From Trichuris trichiura (lineage: Eukaryota > Nematoda > Enoplea > Trichinellida > Trichuridae): a stretch of DNA of 64,000 nucleotides. The DNA lies in NCBI GenBank assembly GCA_037903355.1, contig JBAJFE010000059.1:248001-312000 (forward strand). The letters run 5' to 3'. Both the position numbers and the translations under genes were made by a program. Of the stretch, positions 26,901-38,210 are shown one piece after another. Below the pieces are notes generated by a model that was given only the letters and a program-made list of their open reading frames with translations, was not told the origin of the DNA and did no database searches. Position 1 is the first letter of the stretch; every line of letters starts with the position of its first letter.

Positions 26901-29900
26901 CAAAGAACAAAGAATAACGCATTCTTTTCCGCGATCTCAACGAGCACTGCAACCACCCGCCACTTATACAAGTCGACTAGTATGAATGGCGGTTCAAAAA
27001 TGTTCGAAAAATTTAACCGAATCATTCTGAAGATTAGCAGACAGCAAAGAACTTAAACCGGATATGCAAAATGTTTCGCAACTGCTGTTGGTGCTGCCAA
27101 AGAAAATTCATTCTAAAGAAACTTCATTAGCGCCCTAAACAAATCTTGTACCTCCCAACTCTTGTTGCCTATACAGCCACCAATACAAGCGAACGTCGAC
27201 CTTTCAAACGAAAATTTAATACCATTAGGCCAAGCACAACAGTAACGGCATTTCAAGCATGCATTAAATTCACATTGCAGATCATCATCTGCCTTCTAAA
27301 TCTACGTTGAATGCTGAACTTCAATGTTGTCAATTATTAATAATGTAACAACGCATTACTGCAAGCCTACCTGAGCTTTCTCAGCTTTCCTAATTTTTGG
27401 TGATTGAGATAATTGAAATTTTAAGGGAAAAAAGAAGGAATAAACCTAATGCGAAAAAGAGAAGTCTCGATATGGAAAACTATCGGATAAATAAAAGCTC
27501 CAACACTTCTCTGCGCGAAGAGCTGTTAGGCGCACACATTCTTCACTGTAAGAATTGGAAAGTTTGAAACGCGCAGAGCTGCCAAGAAATATAAAAAGTT
27601 AAGTAGGCATATCAAAGAAAGAACGCTTACAGATTGTACAGCGGACCATTCCTAATAGACTGAAATGGTACCTATCAATTACTGTAATTATATGGATTGC
27701 TATCACACAGTAGCATGCTTTGGGAAATAAAAAACTAAAAACGTCAGACAGAGATACAGAGTATACATTTTTCCTAGACTGGCAGGGAGTATGCGAGCCT
27801 CCGTTTCCAACTCTTCCGTTGCTTCTTCGTGATCTTCCAAGCTTTCCGCCCTCAGCCAGCTTAATGTGAGGACCACGAAGATCAAAACCACAGTTGTAAT
27901 TCCCCTTTACTTAATGTATGATAAGGTAATCAACCCGATTAATAGTAAACCTATTTGTTGAGTAAGTGCGTGCCTATTCGTGTGAAAATCTGACAACTGC
28001 GACGCAAAGAGTGTATTAGCTTTGTTATCGTCATGATCATTACCTAAGCATTCTTCGCGCGGGACAACATATGCATTATAAGACTAATGAAACTGAATGG
28101 TAATTTAAGGATTATTAGTAAAGGTTTCAGGAACCAAAAGTGTAGCAAGAAATTTGTACAGCGCGGCTGAACTTTGCAGTGTTTCTTCAGTTATAGCGAA
28201 CATCATTCCGTTACTATTTAAGGTTAGAGTAGTTACAATACTTACGTCGAAGACAACCACCTTTCGCACATTTCCGTGCTTCGAGCAGTCAGCTTTTATG
28301 TTTTCCTCAATTTCGAACAGGCGAGCCGCGTTTTCCTGTATCCGAACCAATCAGCATTACATGTTCAACAGTGAAAAAGCAACAAGTTACCGCCAGTTCT
28401 TCCAAAGTAAAGGCATTCTTAATAATTACGGTATTATCGGATTTTGGCCGTTCTCCACGCAGCCGTTCAGGGCGCCAATCGAACAATCTATACATAAAAA
28501 TAACCAGTAATTAAGAAGCTAGATTAGCATATACCTATCCTGTTTTTCCTTCAACAATTTCTTCTGTTTGGAAGTCAACCTTTTAGCCTTTTTTGACGGA
28601 TCGTAATCTCCTTTCAGTTCGAACCTTGCCTGTTGCACTTTTATTTTGTGGCCGCGAATATCATAACCGTCCAGTATCTTTTCCGCCAATTCAACGGACT
28701 CTTTCTGCAAGCGCAAACTGAGCGGTCAACTATAAGAAAACAGGGCAGACACGCATACTTTTATGTAGGTGCATAGACCGTCGCCCTTCAGCTCATCCTT
28801 ATCAGTCTTATACAATTTCAGTTTCAACTTTTTGTCTAGCAAATCACGAGCAATTAATCCGCATTTGCTCATAATCTCCTGAAACAACCAGAATCAAATT
28901 TTCGGGAAGAAGAAGAGTCTATGAGACCTCGAATTCGACCAGGGTTACGTCCAACGGGAGACCAGAAACATACACACTGGTAATGTGCTCCTCATCCATT
29001 TCAAACCAACCTAAGAAAAGTAACAGAATGGCTTTTGGCGAGCAACAACACTTTTCCGTTTAAAAAACCTACGCACACTGAAAGACAATGAATCTGCCAA
29101 AGCGAAACGTTCCATATTTAGAAGTATACTTAATGGCGCATAGGGCAACTTAGTTGTTAATAATACACACTGAATCAGCAGTGGAATACTGAGGAAGAAA
29201 AAAAACTTAATTTTAAAGATCACAGATCATACAACTCGTGAGAGACGTACCTCGATTTCTTTCTTTTTCAGCGACTAGTCGACGCATTTCCTTCTTCTTT
29301 TGCTTCATGTATTCTTTCCGTTGCTTAGGGTCAGTGGGAATTAGCTCCTTGACAGTCTGCCCTGAAGTTCCCACTACGTCTCCTTCTTTTTCATCTCCTT
29401 CTTTGTCTTCCTTTTCAGGAGAAGGTAACTTCAAAGGCGTATTGCCGTAAGAGCAGAAGTACTGGGCGAGGAAGTCAGCATCGACCTGAAGTGCGTGTAA
29501 GACCGCGGAAAATGTGAAAAATTGGGACAGGATACCTTGGGAAACCAAGCACGCTTCTCCTCGTCCCACTCATATACGGTGTTATCGCTAGGATCTCTGT
29601 ACAAATGCGGATTAGACGACAGACTGTCTGATTCTTTACGGGCAAGCGAAGCGGCTTCTTCTCTCAGTTGAAATTCAAAGTCGTCCTCTTCAGTCTCATG
29701 GCTTTCGTTAGCAATCGCTTCGCTTTCTTGCGGTTTCGAATCCTCTGTTCGTAACACCCATTCTCCTCGTTCAGCATCCCAGACTCGCAAAACGCCCGTA
29801 TGTTCATCTCTGTGATACCAGCAACCGTCTATTAGCTGCATTCCGCTTGGTTGGTCTGACGACGGCAATGTCCACTTCTGTTCATGTTCGCTGTATATTA

Positions 29901-29994
29901 ATTCCGTTCCCGTGGATGGATTTTTCCAATGCCAAGCACCATCAAGGTAGAACATTCCTTCAACTTGTTCTGGAGGTTCATTTTGATCCGACAT
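23935..29994 (-). CDS. HTATSF1: HTATSF1 / CUS2-like splicing factor
   Basis: This is the U2 snRNP-associated factor Tat-SF1/Cus2, which binds SF3B1 and is involved in U2 snRNA folding and prespliceosome assembly. Eight exons are 29994-29536, 29485-29251, 29010-28928, 28878-28759, 28704-28535, 28487-28391, 28335-28246 and 24159-23935. The lengths sum to 492 residues plus stop. The start is Met of MSDQNEPPEQVEG. Residues 1-150 carry W/Y-rich repeats around DGAWHW and DGCWYH. RRM1 (about 238-320) has VYVSGLPLDV and the GLCTYIK strand. The KLFDWRPE-like linker follows, then a U2AF-homology motif with VVSVTFERPEEADDCI and the RXF-type sequence WRVFRGR. The protein ends right after QSFLDKPETSDST, without the long acidic tail of vertebrate HTATSF1. 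The last intron is 4.1 kb. Confidence 0.93.
25033..25265. repeat. Inverted repeat in HTATSF1 intron, flanked by a 14-bp direct repeat
   Basis: The arms are 25089-25137 (starting CATGATGGAAATATTCC) and 25202-25250, reverse complements over 49 bp with two mismatches and a 64-base spacer. The word AACTAAGTTGCAGT occurs directly at 25033-25046 and again at 25252-25265, bracketing the structure. It could be a fold-back or MITE insertion, or a template-switch product. It lies in the transcribed last intron of HTATSF1. Confidence 0.92.
27760..27891 (-). other. Possible nested exon: hydrophobic leader plus acidic segment
   Basis: Inside the long HTATSF1 intron, same strand, an open frame reads a hydrophobic stretch (VVLIFVVLTLSWLRA) that resembles a signal peptide. 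A Glu-rich segment (EDHEEATEELETEARILP) follows, then a second hydrophobic stretch up to a stop at about 27703. It has no ATG of its own and no family match. It could be an exon of a small secreted or membrane protein nested in the intron, or chance. Confidence 0.2.
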
Positions 29995-30059
29995 CCTACA
30001 AAGGTTGTCTATTATATCATATAAAACGTATTTAAGCTCGCAAAGCATTCTAAATCAAT

Positions 30060-30566
30060 AAACAAAGAATATAACCTGAAAATAAGTACTTTTGGAAATC
30101 TTAGTTCGTTTTTTCACCCGCACAAATGTAGCAACCATTACAGTAGAATATGTGGAAATAAGGTCCGACATCAAACAGAAAGATCTGCAACGCTAAGTGA
30201 AACTGGTCTTAAGAAACTGCACTTAAACGTGAAATTATAATAATCCTTTGACAAAGAATTTAACTTTCTGTTGTCCGCTTTTATTTTAAGCTTAGGTGGA
30301 AAATTAATCTTTTTATGAGCTTTTTTCCTGGAGTTGAATCTCCTATCTATGGCGCTCAGCATTTTCGCCGGCTCAGTGTTGCATACGTGTTGTGCTACAT
30401 CGCGCTAAACGTAAAATAGTGCGGAAGTAAGCCTTACGCTATACTACCTGCATAAGCAGTAGATGAATGACTTCAAAACGTTACGTAATTGCTTACGCTA
30501 TTTTAATCCTATCGTATAAAACAATCTAACCAATTTCCTTTAAATCAGATACTTTATAACGAAAAC
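30060..30566. other. 5' flank of HTATSF1, no gene seen
   Basis: This is the presumed promoter side of HTATSF1 on the minus strand. No recognised motif or RNA gene was found. Confidence 0.35.
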
Positions 30567-30799
30567 GGAATTCTTGCCTTACTCGTCCTGACGTATAAGA
30601 AATGCAGGTTCTTTTCTAACAAGCATGCCAGCCATCCTGTTCTTCACGTACCGCGGACCATGCTAATCATCTTGTTCTGCCTTTACTTGATCGAAAGCCA
30701 ACATGTAAACCTTGCTTTTAGATTTACGCGAAGATAAGGACAAAACAGAATGACCGGCAAACTACAGTATGACGGCAAGGCAGCTAAGAGACATGATCC
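30567..30799. mobile_element. MITE-like element, copy 1
   Basis: This is about 233 bp. The right end (30779-30799) reads GGCAGCTAAGAGACATGATC; its reverse complement matches the left end of copy 2 at 19 of 21 positions, so the element has terminal inverted repeats. Internal blocks shared with copy 2 in the same order include AGAAATGCAGGTTC, CATGCTAATCA and ACAGTATGAC. I see no open frame of transposase type and no certain target-site duplication. It fits a non-autonomous DNA transposon, old enough for substantial divergence between copies. Confidence 0.72.
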
Positions 30800-31794
30800 C
30801 CGGAACGAATTCAAAATTTCTTCTCAAAACTTACGCATTGTAAATGCTTTGCACATTAGGTGGTGGGAAGTAACGGGTTCAATTAATTGCACAGCTTTGT
30901 CGAACGCGGCTGGTTGCCCGTTGTTTTAAGAAGATGAAAAAATGTTTTATTTTGCGTCTTAAGCGGAATTTCATCATGTGCGAGCAAAATCCATTGAAAG
31001 CAAAGCTGAAAAGTTCGGAATGTTCCAGCGGTAGAAAACAAAACATCTTCACATTTATGCCTTACAACAATGAGCGCGGACAAACAAAAGTGTCGGGCAA
31101 AGTTAGGCAATTGCGTTATTTTGTTCAAGGAACCACTTTTTATTTATATGCCGATTCAGCATACACCCAACATTACTGCGGAAGGCACTTGACCAACTTA
31201 GGAAGCAACCTTATATAATATATTGGTAGGCATTGTAGCAGGATAAGGAGCACAATGTTAAAAGAACATGAAAGTTTTAATGCTCCAGTTTTGCTTTTCT
31301 TACGCGTTAAAACAGCATCAGAAAATGGTTAACTTTAAAACTACATGTTTTATTTAAAACACCGGTATATAAGCGCTAAAGCTGTAGAGTGATTGCTTGT
31401 TAGCCGCTAATGTAAAAGGATTGAGTGAAGCTGGTAAACGAGAGCCTACATTCGTACGGCTCATTCTACTGACCAACGCGCATCCCCTAATTCCGCGGAA
31501 TGCAGTCATCATGGCTCATGTTTGCTTGCCATACGCGGAAGAGTTGGCAACAGGTAAGTAAAAAAGTGTGACGGTTTCTGAGTAGGAGCGTTTTCTGCCA
31601 TTTGCCAACTCGAAAATTGGTTCTATATCGTTCTTAAGAATTTTTGTTCCCACATTTTTAATGCCCCTATTAGCCGGCAAAGATCTTCCTCAGCGTTGAA
31701 GGCTGCAAGTACCTTTTAGAAAGCCTTCTGCTTCCTGAACGTTGTGCGACTGTATAGCAAGTCGAGTGTCAACGGAGAAATGAGTGAAATTTTC
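30800..31794. other. Interval between the two MITE-like copies, no gene called
   Basis: Open stretches at 30934-31215 and on the opposite strand have no recognisable domain. No further copy of the element was noticed. Confidence 0.35.
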
Positions 31795-32026
31795 GGATCT
31801 TGTCTCTTAGCCGCCCTACTATCTGAGAAATGCAGGTTCCTTTCTGGCAAGCAGGCGTTTGAATTGTTGTGCCTTTATTGGACGGCATGCTAATCACCTT
31901 TTTTTGCTCTCAGCTAAATCCAAGCCAAGACATGAGCCTTATCTTTAGGTTTAGACTTAAAAAGGGCAAGACAGGATGGCCAGCAAATTTACAGTATGAC
32001 AGCGCGGCGCCTAGGAGGCCAGATCT
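31795..32026. mobile_element. MITE-like element, copy 2
   Basis: This is about 232 bp, same orientation and length as copy 1, starting 1.2 kb to its right. The left terminus reads GGATCTTGTCTCTTAGCCGC. The right terminus (CTAGGAGGCCAGATC) is a weaker inverted match. Shared internal blocks with copy 1 are listed there; overall identity looks like roughly two thirds by eye. It ends about 180 bp before the tetraspanin start, so it may sit in that gene's promoter. Confidence 0.72.
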
Positions 32027-32203
32027 GATTTATTTTTATTCCCTAACTCATTTATAGCGTTATGCGTAAATAGATGAAGTTTACGCTGTCGAGGCCATGT
32101 ATGTATTGAAGTTTTTACTTGTGAGCTTCAGCAGCCGAGGTAGCAGCAGATAGGGTATACTTGCTTTAACATAGCGTTATTCTTTAGGAAAACTACAGAA
32201 TTT

Positions 32204-34452
32204 TATGGACAATGTTCTTCTCTGTCGAACGGCAGTAATGCTAATTAATTCCGCAATGTACTTCACATCGCTGATTGCTCTTATCATGACTACTAAATTT
32301 CTTGACGGAGATATGCACAGTTTCATGACGGATATAATCAAGGCAAGCATTGTTGTCAGCATTGAGGCGCAGCATTAACGACATTTGAATCTAGAATAAC
32401 AAAGAAGCGAAAAGTGAATTCAATTCAATGGCCTTTTGGTCGACGTTCATGCTGGTATTGGTCATTGGCACGCTAGTTTACCAACTTGGCAATTTGTTCT
32501 CGCTGTACAACAAAAACTACAAGATGATGCACCACACGCTTAGACTGGGCGTACTTTTGTGCGTTTGCTACTTCGTCACCGCCAGCATTTTGTTGAAGTA
32601 CTGCAGCTACGCTCTGCTGTGGGAAAAAATATTTGCCGCATCCGTGCCTAATTACTTTTCAACGAACAAAACAGTTCATCGCAATTTTCTTGATCACGTG
32701 CAACGCTCATTTTCCTGCTGTGGATTTAAAGGACCAGAAGACTACAGGTGAGAAACGAAATTTATTCTATCCGATAATTTTTTTATTCAAGATTAAGACT
32801 TAAAACGCAATGCCAAATCTGCTTACTTTCCATACATGTTTTGCCTGTATCATAAACACTTTCTACAAGGCCTGTAGCGAACTAATAGACTCTTGAAGGC
32901 AGGTTTAGCTTTACCCCAACTTAGCAGGTAAAAAGCCATGCTACTTAATAGACCTGAGCTCTTGTCATACGTGACGAATTTAAAGCAAACAAAACTATCT
33001 TCCAGCGCATGGATGGAGATGAGCTTCCAAACAGTTTGGATAGCACATATTGCTGAGTACCGCACTGGCACTGTGAATGCTACAAAAATGTCCTGCATAG
33101 CAGTCGAATTTAAGCAAAAGTTAACTGTTGTTGTTAATACTACTTACGCTGCAGTCATAGAGTATTAAGCTACATGGAGCATGCAAAAATTGATTTAAAA
33201 ACAAATACAAGAACAGAAAAAGCCAGCAACTTAGACAATAAATAATTTCCTACCTACATGACCTAATTTAATACGAAAAGAAAAAAATCCTCTTGGATGG
33301 AGGCAAGAGTTGTACCAAAACTCAAAATTTCCTTGAAAAAGTTGTCTCTGCATTTCTGAATAACCCTATTATGGTTATAGTACTTCGTAAAAAGTCTTTC
33401 GCATTAAAACGCCACGCAAGCAATCACAGCAACGCACAGGCTCTATTAGCATATATGTTTATTCAAGTACGAAGGTAACTCAGTCAGATCACATCAGGTT
33501 AATGCGCTCTAATGTAATTGCCAAATGAAAACTGATCAGAGGACTAAAAGAAGTGCAGAAAATGATGATAACTTTCTCCTAGCAATACTTCTTTAAATGC
33601 TTACATAAAAATAACTTAGTCCATCCGTAGCTATCTAGTTCATGCGGATTAACATAGTTGCTGCCTGATTGGTTTAATGTGAATCCATCTTGAAATAACG
33701 TGGTAAAAGCAAAAATGGACGGCGAACATAAAAGCTTAAAAAGTTACAAAAAACTTACAGATAACCTATACATCAAAAGTGCTGCATGGCGTGCTGTTGT
33801 TAAGCTTATTTTCAAACGTGCGATATAACGAAAAACATTTCGTGTAAAAGCATTTTAACTCGAAGTAATCAGAGTCAACGAGTACGCGTCGAAAGTCTGT
33901 TTCTCATGCAACTGAATATTTATACAATTATTCAGAGATGCGGCGCGCAACCTGCTCAAAACAAAAAACGTGCAATGCTTCTCGAACAAGAAACAGAAGG
34001 CCGGCATTCTTCTTGTACCGGTTACATGCTGTCAAGGAAATCAGTGCAACATGGAAACCTGCAGAGACAACAACAAAGAAGTGTACAACGAAATCAAAAA
34101 CATAACCACCATGTGGATAAACGATGCCGCTGAAGCCTGTGGTGCTAACGAAACCGAAAACCTATTTGCCAAGCGAAAAACTTTTGCGAAATTGTCCTAC
34201 TCGTCAGGATGTGAAGTGCCCATTAACGAGGCAACATGCGACTTTCTCCTCCGCCTTGGTATACTAAGTATAGCCCTTTGGTTTTGCTTTTTAATGCATA
34301 TGCAGGCAGTTCGCTACACGCGATGCTGCTTGCAAGCGAAAGACAAAGCTAGGGATGAAAGTTCAAAAGAAGGAGAACGGAAGAAAAACTCAGAAACAAT
34401 CGCAGATTTTGAAAGTAACACTTCCTCATCAAACAGCTCTATGCGGCTATAA
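32204..34452 (+). CDS. Tetraspanin
   Basis: This is a four-pass membrane organiser protein. Proposed exons are 32204-32342, 32408-32747 and 33936-34452, with phases consistent and 331 residues. Exon 1 gives TM1 (from about residue 7, LCRTAVMLINSAMYFTSLIA). Exon 2 gives TM2 (STFMLVLVIGTLVYQL), TM3 (LRLGVLLCVCYFVTA) and the start of the large loop with the diagnostic CCG in SFSCCGFKG. Exon 3 gives VPVTCC, further loop cysteines, TM4 (LRLGILSIALWFCFLMHM) and a charged, Ser-rich cytoplasmic tail. The first intron is uncertain: the best donor is AAG|GCAAGC (a GC donor) and the acceptor is at 32407 or 32404; a GT donor at 32355 is also phase-compatible. The second intron is 1.2 kb. The subfamily is not assigned. 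Confidence 0.85.
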
Positions 34453-36284
34453 AACCTTACTTCAGATCAGAAAAGACCAATTGCGTCGTTGCGTTCGCTT
34501 GTCCACGGATTGTCCACGTTATCTGGTGTGCCTTCACTACCAGAAGTTAAGTGCGAAAAAAAAACATTCCCACCAATGAACTAATCAATCAATGCCTTTC
34601 TTGTCTTTCACAATGCACTTTGATTGCATGTGATCATTAGAGGGAAATCGCTTCAGTCTTTGTTTGATCAACGTTAAGAACTTTAGCGACTTCAAACAAA
34701 ACACAATTGTGGAGGTGGATGCACACGAACGCTAGAAATTACCCATTTTTCGGCCTATTAAACTAAGGATTTCACTAATCACTGAACAAATAAGGTTATG
34801 ATTCCTAGCTGGGCAATGCGGCTCGACACCTGATCGTGTGCATACAGCTAAGATAAGTTTAAGATTCCTAGGGAAATAAGTTGGTGGCCATCGTGCCATG
34901 ATCTAGGATATTGATACATTTCGAAAGCGTAAGCAAACGAAATTCGCATCCTGCATAGGTTGGCAGTACTATTTCACAAAGGAATACTGCGACCGTACCA
35001 AACTAGTAACTTTACAGCGGCACAGTATCAAGCTGTAGACTAAGCATTCTTTGGCAACTGACTCCTCAAACTCATAAGGAAATTGTCCACTATAAAAACC
35101 CAAACTTCATTCGTAAACGTCAACGGATACGCGAAAAATCTTTTGACCTTCTCTGAACCTCCAAATTTCAAGGATACCTAAACGGCATGCCACCCTATAG
35201 CGAACCTTACTAATGTGCTTTGCACTCTTCCGAAAGAGAGAAAGCAAAGCTGCGAGGCGCGCGTAAAAATAGTGCATTAATAAAATTCCAAACGCATCAG
35301 AAAAAGCCAGTCGAAAAATAGTCGCTGTACAAATGATTCGAACCTAGCAGGCATTCGCGTAAAAAAGCTTCACTGGAACGATGCAGCCGTATTTTCCGAA
35401 CAATGTAGCCTGTAAGCGGAAAAACTTTTTGAGGTCAAAAATAGTGGGACGATTCCATTGTGAAAGGCAATCATTGACCTTAAAAGCCAGACAGGCGTCC
35501 TGTACTTGCAAATTCCTTTAAGGAACTTATTTAAGGAAAGCAGTTCAACGAAATGAACAATAGTTCAGACGGCTAAAACCCAAATACGTATAGCTTTAAA
35601 GCAACTCAAAAACTTTAAATTTTCATCAATTCTCAGGCAAGTATACATCGTTGAACGAGCACGCGGAATGTAAGAACATGAAACTATTAATTCATCCTTC
35701 CATTGAAAGCCCATTAATGCACACGCGACAACTATACTAATTAACTGCCGGACAGACGGCCGGATAGAAATACAATCCAGCAACGAACAAACGTCCGCTG
35801 AAGATAAGGCCAAAGCATCTTAGCTAAACGAGCTTAAGCGGTTTGTTAAGAAAAACTGCGGCAACAAAATTACATGCAGTCTAAATCTCGTCTTATGCAA
35901 AGACTAGAATAACCCGTAACAGAAGAAGACGAGAGATTAACAAAAGCAACCTATGCGATAAAAGGTGATGAAATTAAATGTTTTATGAAGCCATCTTCCT
36001 ACTGCCACGGAGGTTGAATTCATAAAAAAAGGTAGCGCTAGCAATTTTATTTCTGCCGCGGACATTCCTGGTACGACGCATTCTTTTGCGTGGTACATCT
36101 GGCTCCAGAATAAGTAGAACGCGTAAAACTTTGTTCATCAAACGAGTAATGAGCTTCCGAAACGAAGAAAAAAGCGTAAGAGGTTTGGCTAAAAGTAGAG
36201 CTCACAATAGCGAGTGGGAGCAATAGGAAAAGGCCCATTGCAACATGCTAAAACTGGTGCCAAAAGGTTTATGGAGCACGTGAC
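34453..36284. other. Intergenic between convergent genes, no gene seen
   Basis: This holds the tetraspanin 3' side and the SLC35D 3' side. Stops are frequent in all frames, with no family-like sequence, RNA gene or obvious repeat. Confidence 0.4.
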
Positions 36285-37837
36285 TTAACGGAGAGGTAAA
36301 ATAGTCACCGTACGCACGAAAGCTTGGTATATGTATAGTAGAGCTCCAAGCATGCTAAAAGAATGAACACATAAACGGGGTCCATTGAAGGCAAACACTT
36401 CAAAAGCCGTATACTTAAGCAATCCGACGTCTCTCTGAGGCGACTACACGTAACTGAAAAGAATCTAACTAACCTCACATGTATGCCAATGCAGTTTATC
36501 CATGAAAAAAGGTAGTCGCTGCGAAGTAATATTGAAATGTACGTAACTGCTATGTTCTGGAAAAGATTAAGTGGCGCTAAAAATCAATATATCCGATAAA
36601 CCCACCTTGGATACACCGACGCATGCTGTAGTCAAAGGCGTATTATGCTCAGTGCATAAGATCGTGGACAGATTCAATAAATAGGCACCGAAGCAGGAGC
36701 ACGTAAGAAGTAAAATGAATTGAACGCTATTCCAATGGTCATAGCTAAGAAGCTAAAAGAAAAGTGGTCACTCGCACAGCGGGAAAGGAGCGTATGATGA
36801 AATCTCACGTTGTAGAAATCATAATTCAACCAAGCGACGCCGGCAAGCAAGGGAAAGGAAAAGGCGGAATTCAAAAGCAACACGTCATTTTTTGTAGCTT
36901 TCTATGCAGCGTAACATACAAACTATGCAAATGCAGCAATGACGAACTACCTTTGCATCCAATTTCATCTTCGTACAAACTGTGCTCGAAGATGTCATAA
37001 GGTTGTTGAAGAGGACGAGGACGTATGCGTAGGCGTTAAACGATATGTCCGAGCTGAAATCGCTTCATAAAAAAGCGAAACAATTTAAGCACATCCGAAA
37101 ATCGGACAACACAACAGAGTTGAACAATGAAAGTAATAAATGGACAAAAAGTATTTACAGTCCGGCAATCGCTGCACCGATGACTAAGAACGCCATAGAA
37201 ACCTTCGTTAGCCGCTCGAACCGATAACTGAATGAGATGAGAGCATGAATGACAAATACGATTGCGTAATTTTGCTTACCCAAGAAAAAAACGTTCACCG
37301 ATCATTGTGAATATTAAGGAAAACCTCCGAAGAAGTATGAACATAGGGAGACTAAAGAAAACGTATAAACGCGTCTAAAGCAGAATGCATTACGTGCTTC
37401 AGAGCACTTGTACTTGCAAGACCAGAGACCAAGTTCATTGCAAAAAATATAGGCAGCGGGAATAACTAAAATATTGCCCCGTTGTGGTGTGGATGACAAA
37501 GACAAGCAGACATCAGACTTCACCTTTCTAACTTTTTCAAAGCTATACATTTCGCTTGTATTTTTCGAAAACAGCTTACCCGCGGTTATGAACGCAACAG
37601 TGGAGAAAGCCTAAAAAATTCAGATCGTTCAAATACTGACGAACCATTTGAGGTAATCACCTGAGCTGCTGCGAGAATAAAAACAGAAGGAAACCTGAAA
37701 GAAAAAAGAAGCAATAGCCGCTTTATACCTGCCAACACCTTCAACCCGTAGTCTGTGAGCAAGATTTTGTTGACAAACACGATTAAGCTGGACATAAGAG
37801 CGAAGAACAATGCTGAAGCAACTCGGTGGAACTGCAT
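36285..37837 (-). CDS. SLC35D-type nucleotide-sugar transporter
   Basis: This is a Golgi/ER antiporter of the drug/metabolite transporter superfamily, of the SLC35D type (UDP-glucuronate / UDP-GalNAc / UDP-GlcNAc carriers); the substrate is not deducible. Eleven exons are 37837-37746, 37694-37661, 37610-37524, 37465-37398, 37351-37280, 37227-37159, 37053-36951, 36901-36809, 36752-36606, 36556-36474 and 36354-36285. They sum to exactly 305 codons plus stop, with all phases agreeing. Family motifs are FVNKILLTDYGFPSVFIL across exons 1-2, LFPLPIFFAMNLVSGLASTS (exon 4), LPMFILLRRFSLIFTM (exon 5), SDISFNAYAYVL and TKMKLDAK (exon 7), and LLNLSTILCTEHNTPLTT (exon 9). Intron 4 (37397-37352, 46 bp) has a GC donor. 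The start methionine (MQFHRVASALF) is the first in the reconstructed frame; an upstream exon cannot be excluded. Confidence 0.92.
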
Positions 37838-38210
37838 GTCGGAACCATGCGACTCGAGCACGCCAATGTAAAATGTTAACCTGCTAAAGAATCCTTCAAT
37901 ACTATTAAAAATGCAAGCATTAGATAAAACGCAATGTGGGAATATGTTGGCCAGATTACACGCTTCAAAATAATAAGCAACGAACGTTTAATAGGATCTC
38001 TGACAAAGTCAACAGAAGAGGCTTGGATTGGCCCTTGACGTCTGTACGAAACGACGCAATTTTGGCATAAAAGCCATTCGAAGAGGTGAAAGGCTACCAG
38101 AGAGAATGACGATCGTTGAGGTATAACATCCAGTTAAACTACTGCGGTGTACCTGAAGCGAATTCCGGCCGAAAGAGCAGATCATAAAAGGCACATCATA
38201 TTTGCAATTG
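37838..38210. other. Short gap between DENND5 stop and SLC35D start
   Basis: There are 373 bp between two same-strand genes. It is non-coding as far as I can see. It could hold a terminator plus promoter, or a trans-splice acceptor if the pair is transcribed together. Confidence 0.4.

Noticed and set aside
37695..37728. A 34-bp intron in SLC35D
   Set aside because: Its donor phase (1) did not match the acceptor phase (2). Moving the donor to 37745 gives a 51-bp intron and restores TDYGFPSVF, the family sequence.
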